Below the pieces are notes generated by a model. The model had not been told where the DNA came from, did no database searches, and was given only the letters and a program-made list of their open reading frames with translations. A stretch of DNA of 64,000 bases from Nitrosovibrio sp. Nv4. GTDB lineage: Bacteria > Pseudomonadota > Gammaproteobacteria > Burkholderiales > Nitrosomonadaceae. The stretch spans positions 992,001-1,056,000 of the forward strand of contig NZ_OCMZ01000002.1 of assembly GCF_900215485.1 (NCBI RefSeq), in the 5' to 3' direction. The translations under genes were made by a program, and so were the position numbers. The first letter of the stretch is position 1, and the number at the start of each line of letters is the position of its first letter. Positions 62,701 through 64,000 of the stretch are shown here, piece after piece.

Positions 62701-64000
62701 TTCCGCCCCAGCCACCAACTGTTCAACCATCTCATCAGTAAAGGTGAGATTAAATCTCTCCGCGATCCATTGCTTGATGAAGCGCACGAGTTTCTTCCAG
62801 CCGTTAAGCGCCTTTGCCCGGTCAATCGACATATCGGCAAGAACTTCCTCGACGGCCGTTTCCTTGGACATGTCTTTGTGCAATCGCATCATCCGGTCCG
62901 CGGCATCGCGTACACGCTTATTCGTCGCGTAGATTTGCCGCATGATCGGATCAATACCGGGACCAAACATCTTCCTAAACCCACGGTGACGCGCCTCATG
63001 CATTGTCACCAGGAAAACCTCGAACGCATCATTCAGTTGGTCGGCGACGAGCCATATTTCGTCTGGGGCAGGAATGTAAACGCCACGCACACCCCCTGCA
63101 TTTTGAGACTTGATCTGCTCCTTAACGGCTTTCGGCAAGTCGCTTTGGGTGGCGGCAATATTGATCTTCTTGAACCCGGCTTGTTGCAGGGGCTCAATGA
63201 GTTTCTCGACGCCGGAAACAGAAAGGCCACCGCGATGGGTGGCCTGTTTGGATTTGGTGGATGCTGCTTTTAGGCGCTTACGGGTTTCGGCGATTCTTTC
63301 ACGGTTGAATTTAATGCCTTCATCTGCTATATTAGAATTACTTTGGCCGCGAGCGATGGGGTCGTCCTGACTGGAACTTGCTTCAGGATTGGCAGCGTAT
63401 GCGGGCTGTTTTCCAGTGACAGCGAGTGTGGGTTCGCTCCCACTCCAAAGCACCTTCATCCCTTTCTGTAGTTGCTTCTCAAGATAATCTCGGCTGGTTG
63501 GAAACGCCGTGTTTATCCGGTAATAGTCTCCGTTCTCGCTCGGCTCAAGCTGCACAAACATCACATCTTTCCGGCCATTCTCTACAGCAACAAGTAGCTG
63601 ACGGCCGCTAGCATGAAGAATTTCATTGAAGTTCTTCGCTACATGCGCGACAAAAGATTCAACTGATTCAAACCCGGCGTTCCTAATCTGTTTTCCATGG
63701 TTGGCCTCTATATGCACGAGGCCATGCCCTGAGCCATCAGGCTTGTGTACCCCATGCGCGAGGCGAATGGGCGCGGCCTGGCGCTTAATCTTGCTCCCCA
63801 CTTCCTTGTTTATATGACCAAAGTCAATCCCGCCGTCTGGGGTCTCTACAAAATCCGCCGGTTGTGGCGCGCGACTGAATTTTGGCGCATCAGTAGTTGA
63901 TTCCTTCGCCTTCACCGCCTCCGCAATCTGCCGCAAAATCTTCGCCGCTTCAGCATCAGCCTTCTCGAACGCCTTGGCTTGCAGGCTGAAATACCTTCCC
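59743..64000 (-). CDS. Large polyvalent phage/mobile-element protein (start beyond window)
   Basis: At least 1,418 residues, open to the right edge. From the visible N-terminal side: a phage-type nuclease-like domain (GHINKEVGSKIKRQAAPIRLAHGVHK ... GHGLVHIEANHGKQIRNAGFESVESFVAHVAKNF ... RDYLEKQ), a metallopeptidase-like segment TMHEARHRGF, long helical regions, then NTTANPVFVARNFLRDLQTAYVNLSDTE and a hydrophobic patch (VGGIVASGFLMDILARSM). This multi-domain make-up is that of polyvalent proteins delivered with phage or conjugative DNA. It belongs to a different element than the Mu-like prophage. Confidence 0.75.
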   Translation of the reverse strand, partial: GRYFSLQAKAFEKADAEAAKILRQIAEAVKAKESTTDAPKFSRAPQPADFVETPDGGIDFGHINKEVGSKIKRQAAPIRLAHGVHKPDGSGHGLVHIEANHGKQIRNAGFESVESFVAHVAKNFNEILHASGRQLLVAVENGRKDVMFVQLEPSENGDYYRINTAFPTSRDYLEKQLQKGMKVLWSGSEPTLAVTGKQPAYAANPEASSSQDDPIARGQSNSNIADEGIKFNRERIAETRKRLKAASTKSKQATHRGGLSVSGVEKLIEPLQQAGFKKINIAATQSDLPKAVKEQIKSQNAGGVRGVYIPAPDEIWLVADQLNDAFEVFLVTMHEARHRGFRKMFGPGIDPIMRQIYATNKRVRDAADRMMRLHKDMSKETAVEEVLADMSIDRAKALNGWKKLVRFIKQWIAERFNLTFTDEMVEQLVAGAEVVGMAENEVSLFDDKQAEAYREASSGTMFSRKPSRPDNNASSGPSRTSRIVDSLIFNFQDRFMDLRDIQKEAGPVNEDMDASLAEINYPGRVRARTDDFHDDMRDPLIQAIHDGNLKYEEVEEFLHAMHAPSRNAAMKDINPTVQELDERIKKLAATRDRLAKDKNVVEFIQKRRELRQAQSDVEDGLVDPTDEILLDREVSELRKKKAVQDYVQSIEQLKRLQNMKPFDGDNTALSGMSDAAAKAVIQKVKETGKLEALQRASSMVDEITTATRKVIVDAGLETPEMIAAWEAKYDHYVPLHRDEVGGNTNPPVGRGFNIRGKESKRATGSNRAVTDILAHVVAQHETAIIRAEKSRVDNALFEFVMAHPDPELWKVDDQDTKREMDPVTGLVVERVDPLYKQRDEVLTFKIDGEEHTIEFNKQNPAAMRLASSIKNLSTQQLGEVTQAVGKFTRFLATMNTTANPVFVARNFLRDLQTAYVNLSDTELAGMKRQVFADVPKAIRGMWQLTRGNMNSQWAKDAREFRDSGGQVGWMDNYRDIGERADKLRNQLEVMGPGKWNFTRRLAKDWWELIEDANSAVENGIRLAVYVNARKRGLSEGKSSSVAKGLTVNFNLKGAKSTELNMWYMFMNASIQGTARLIQALGNKQVQKIVGGIVASGFLMDILARSMAGDDDDDGENDYDQLPEHTKAMNFVFMAGSRPVTVPMPYGYNFFASVGRKMSEGMFRENYSPANSAVELAAVFFDAFSPVGQAGSVTQLIAPTIGDPLVQWGENKNFAGNPMRREQSPFGVPKPEYQMGFKSTSAPAKWLTEFLNDATGGNEVRPGFIDTNPALLDFAVSSLAGGAGRTYLQAFSLPIKAAQDEEIQAKEVPFANIFLSAKPEYQTERKFYQNLKSVNLAEEELKNFRGDPEKRAALRDEYGELKLSGRAKFVSNILENMRKRERAIEKSNPDDKREKLKELAERKRVLMSDFNKRYVEATR

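Noticed and set aside
1-64000. CRISPR array
   Set aside because: No regularly spaced direct repeats were seen in any gene-free stretch.

Overview
The window looks like chromosome from a betaproteobacterium, most likely an ammonia oxidiser of the Nitrosospira/Nitrosomonas type. This rests on gene content and protein style only; no marker gene was searched. It divides into four parts. (1) 1-9.6 kb is conserved housekeeping DNA, almost all on the minus strand: the start of lipA, lipB, a DUF493 regulator-like protein, a D-amino-acid-transaminase-like enzyme, a penicillin-binding carboxypeptidase, a small lipoprotein, a HerA/YjgR-type ATPase, a CobD/CbiB-like membrane protein, sucD-sucC, and a PP2C-type protein phosphatase.

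(2) 9.6-21.4 kb is accessory DNA. It holds a decayed P27-type terminase fragment, a small zinc-ribbon-like protein, and the 3' half of a CAU-anticodon tRNA gene followed by a terminator. After these comes redox cargo: a berberine-bridge-type flavoprotein, an AttH/CrtC-fold protein, a mono-heme c-type cytochrome protein, and a 1021-residue fusion of a multicopper oxidase with a galactose-oxidase-like radical copper oxidase that keeps all the expected active-site residues. A HEPN-like protein follows. A second copy of the tRNA 3' half lies at 59.36 kb, and TGCCCC-type arm repeats lie just inside both copies. The 10.8-59.4 kb interval therefore reads as an integrase-type island whose integrase gene is no longer visible.

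(3) A complete Mu-like transposable prophage of 37,911 bp (21388-59298) sits inside that island. Its ends can be fixed to the base: TG...CA termini, the heptamer TTGAGAC at positions 19-25 from each end, and a 5-bp target duplication GCCCA. The order is Mu-like: S24-type repressor (minus), operator/early promoter, Ner, transposase A, ATPase B, about 15 small translationally coupled early genes including a MazG-like pyrophosphohydrolase, Gam, GemA, Mor, lysis genes, terminase, portal, gpF, protease/scaffold, capsid, contractile tail, baseplate, fibre and a Dam-type methyltransferase. Two near-identical promoter/leader blocks precede the lysis and protease operons and are the best candidates for late promoters. 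Two cargo (moron) genes stand out: a lipoprotein just before the lysis operon, and a minus-strand 672-residue GHKL-ATPase/PD-(D/E)XK-nuclease protein between gpF and the protease. The second is the most likely undescribed anti-phage system here.

(4) To the right of the second tRNA fragment a different mobile element begins. It shows a tiny membrane protein and a very large polyvalent protein (more than 1,400 residues, running off the window) with a phage-type nuclease-like domain, an HExxH-like motif and a long C-terminal region. The arrangement suggests islands stacked at one tRNA gene, with the intact tRNA beyond the right edge.
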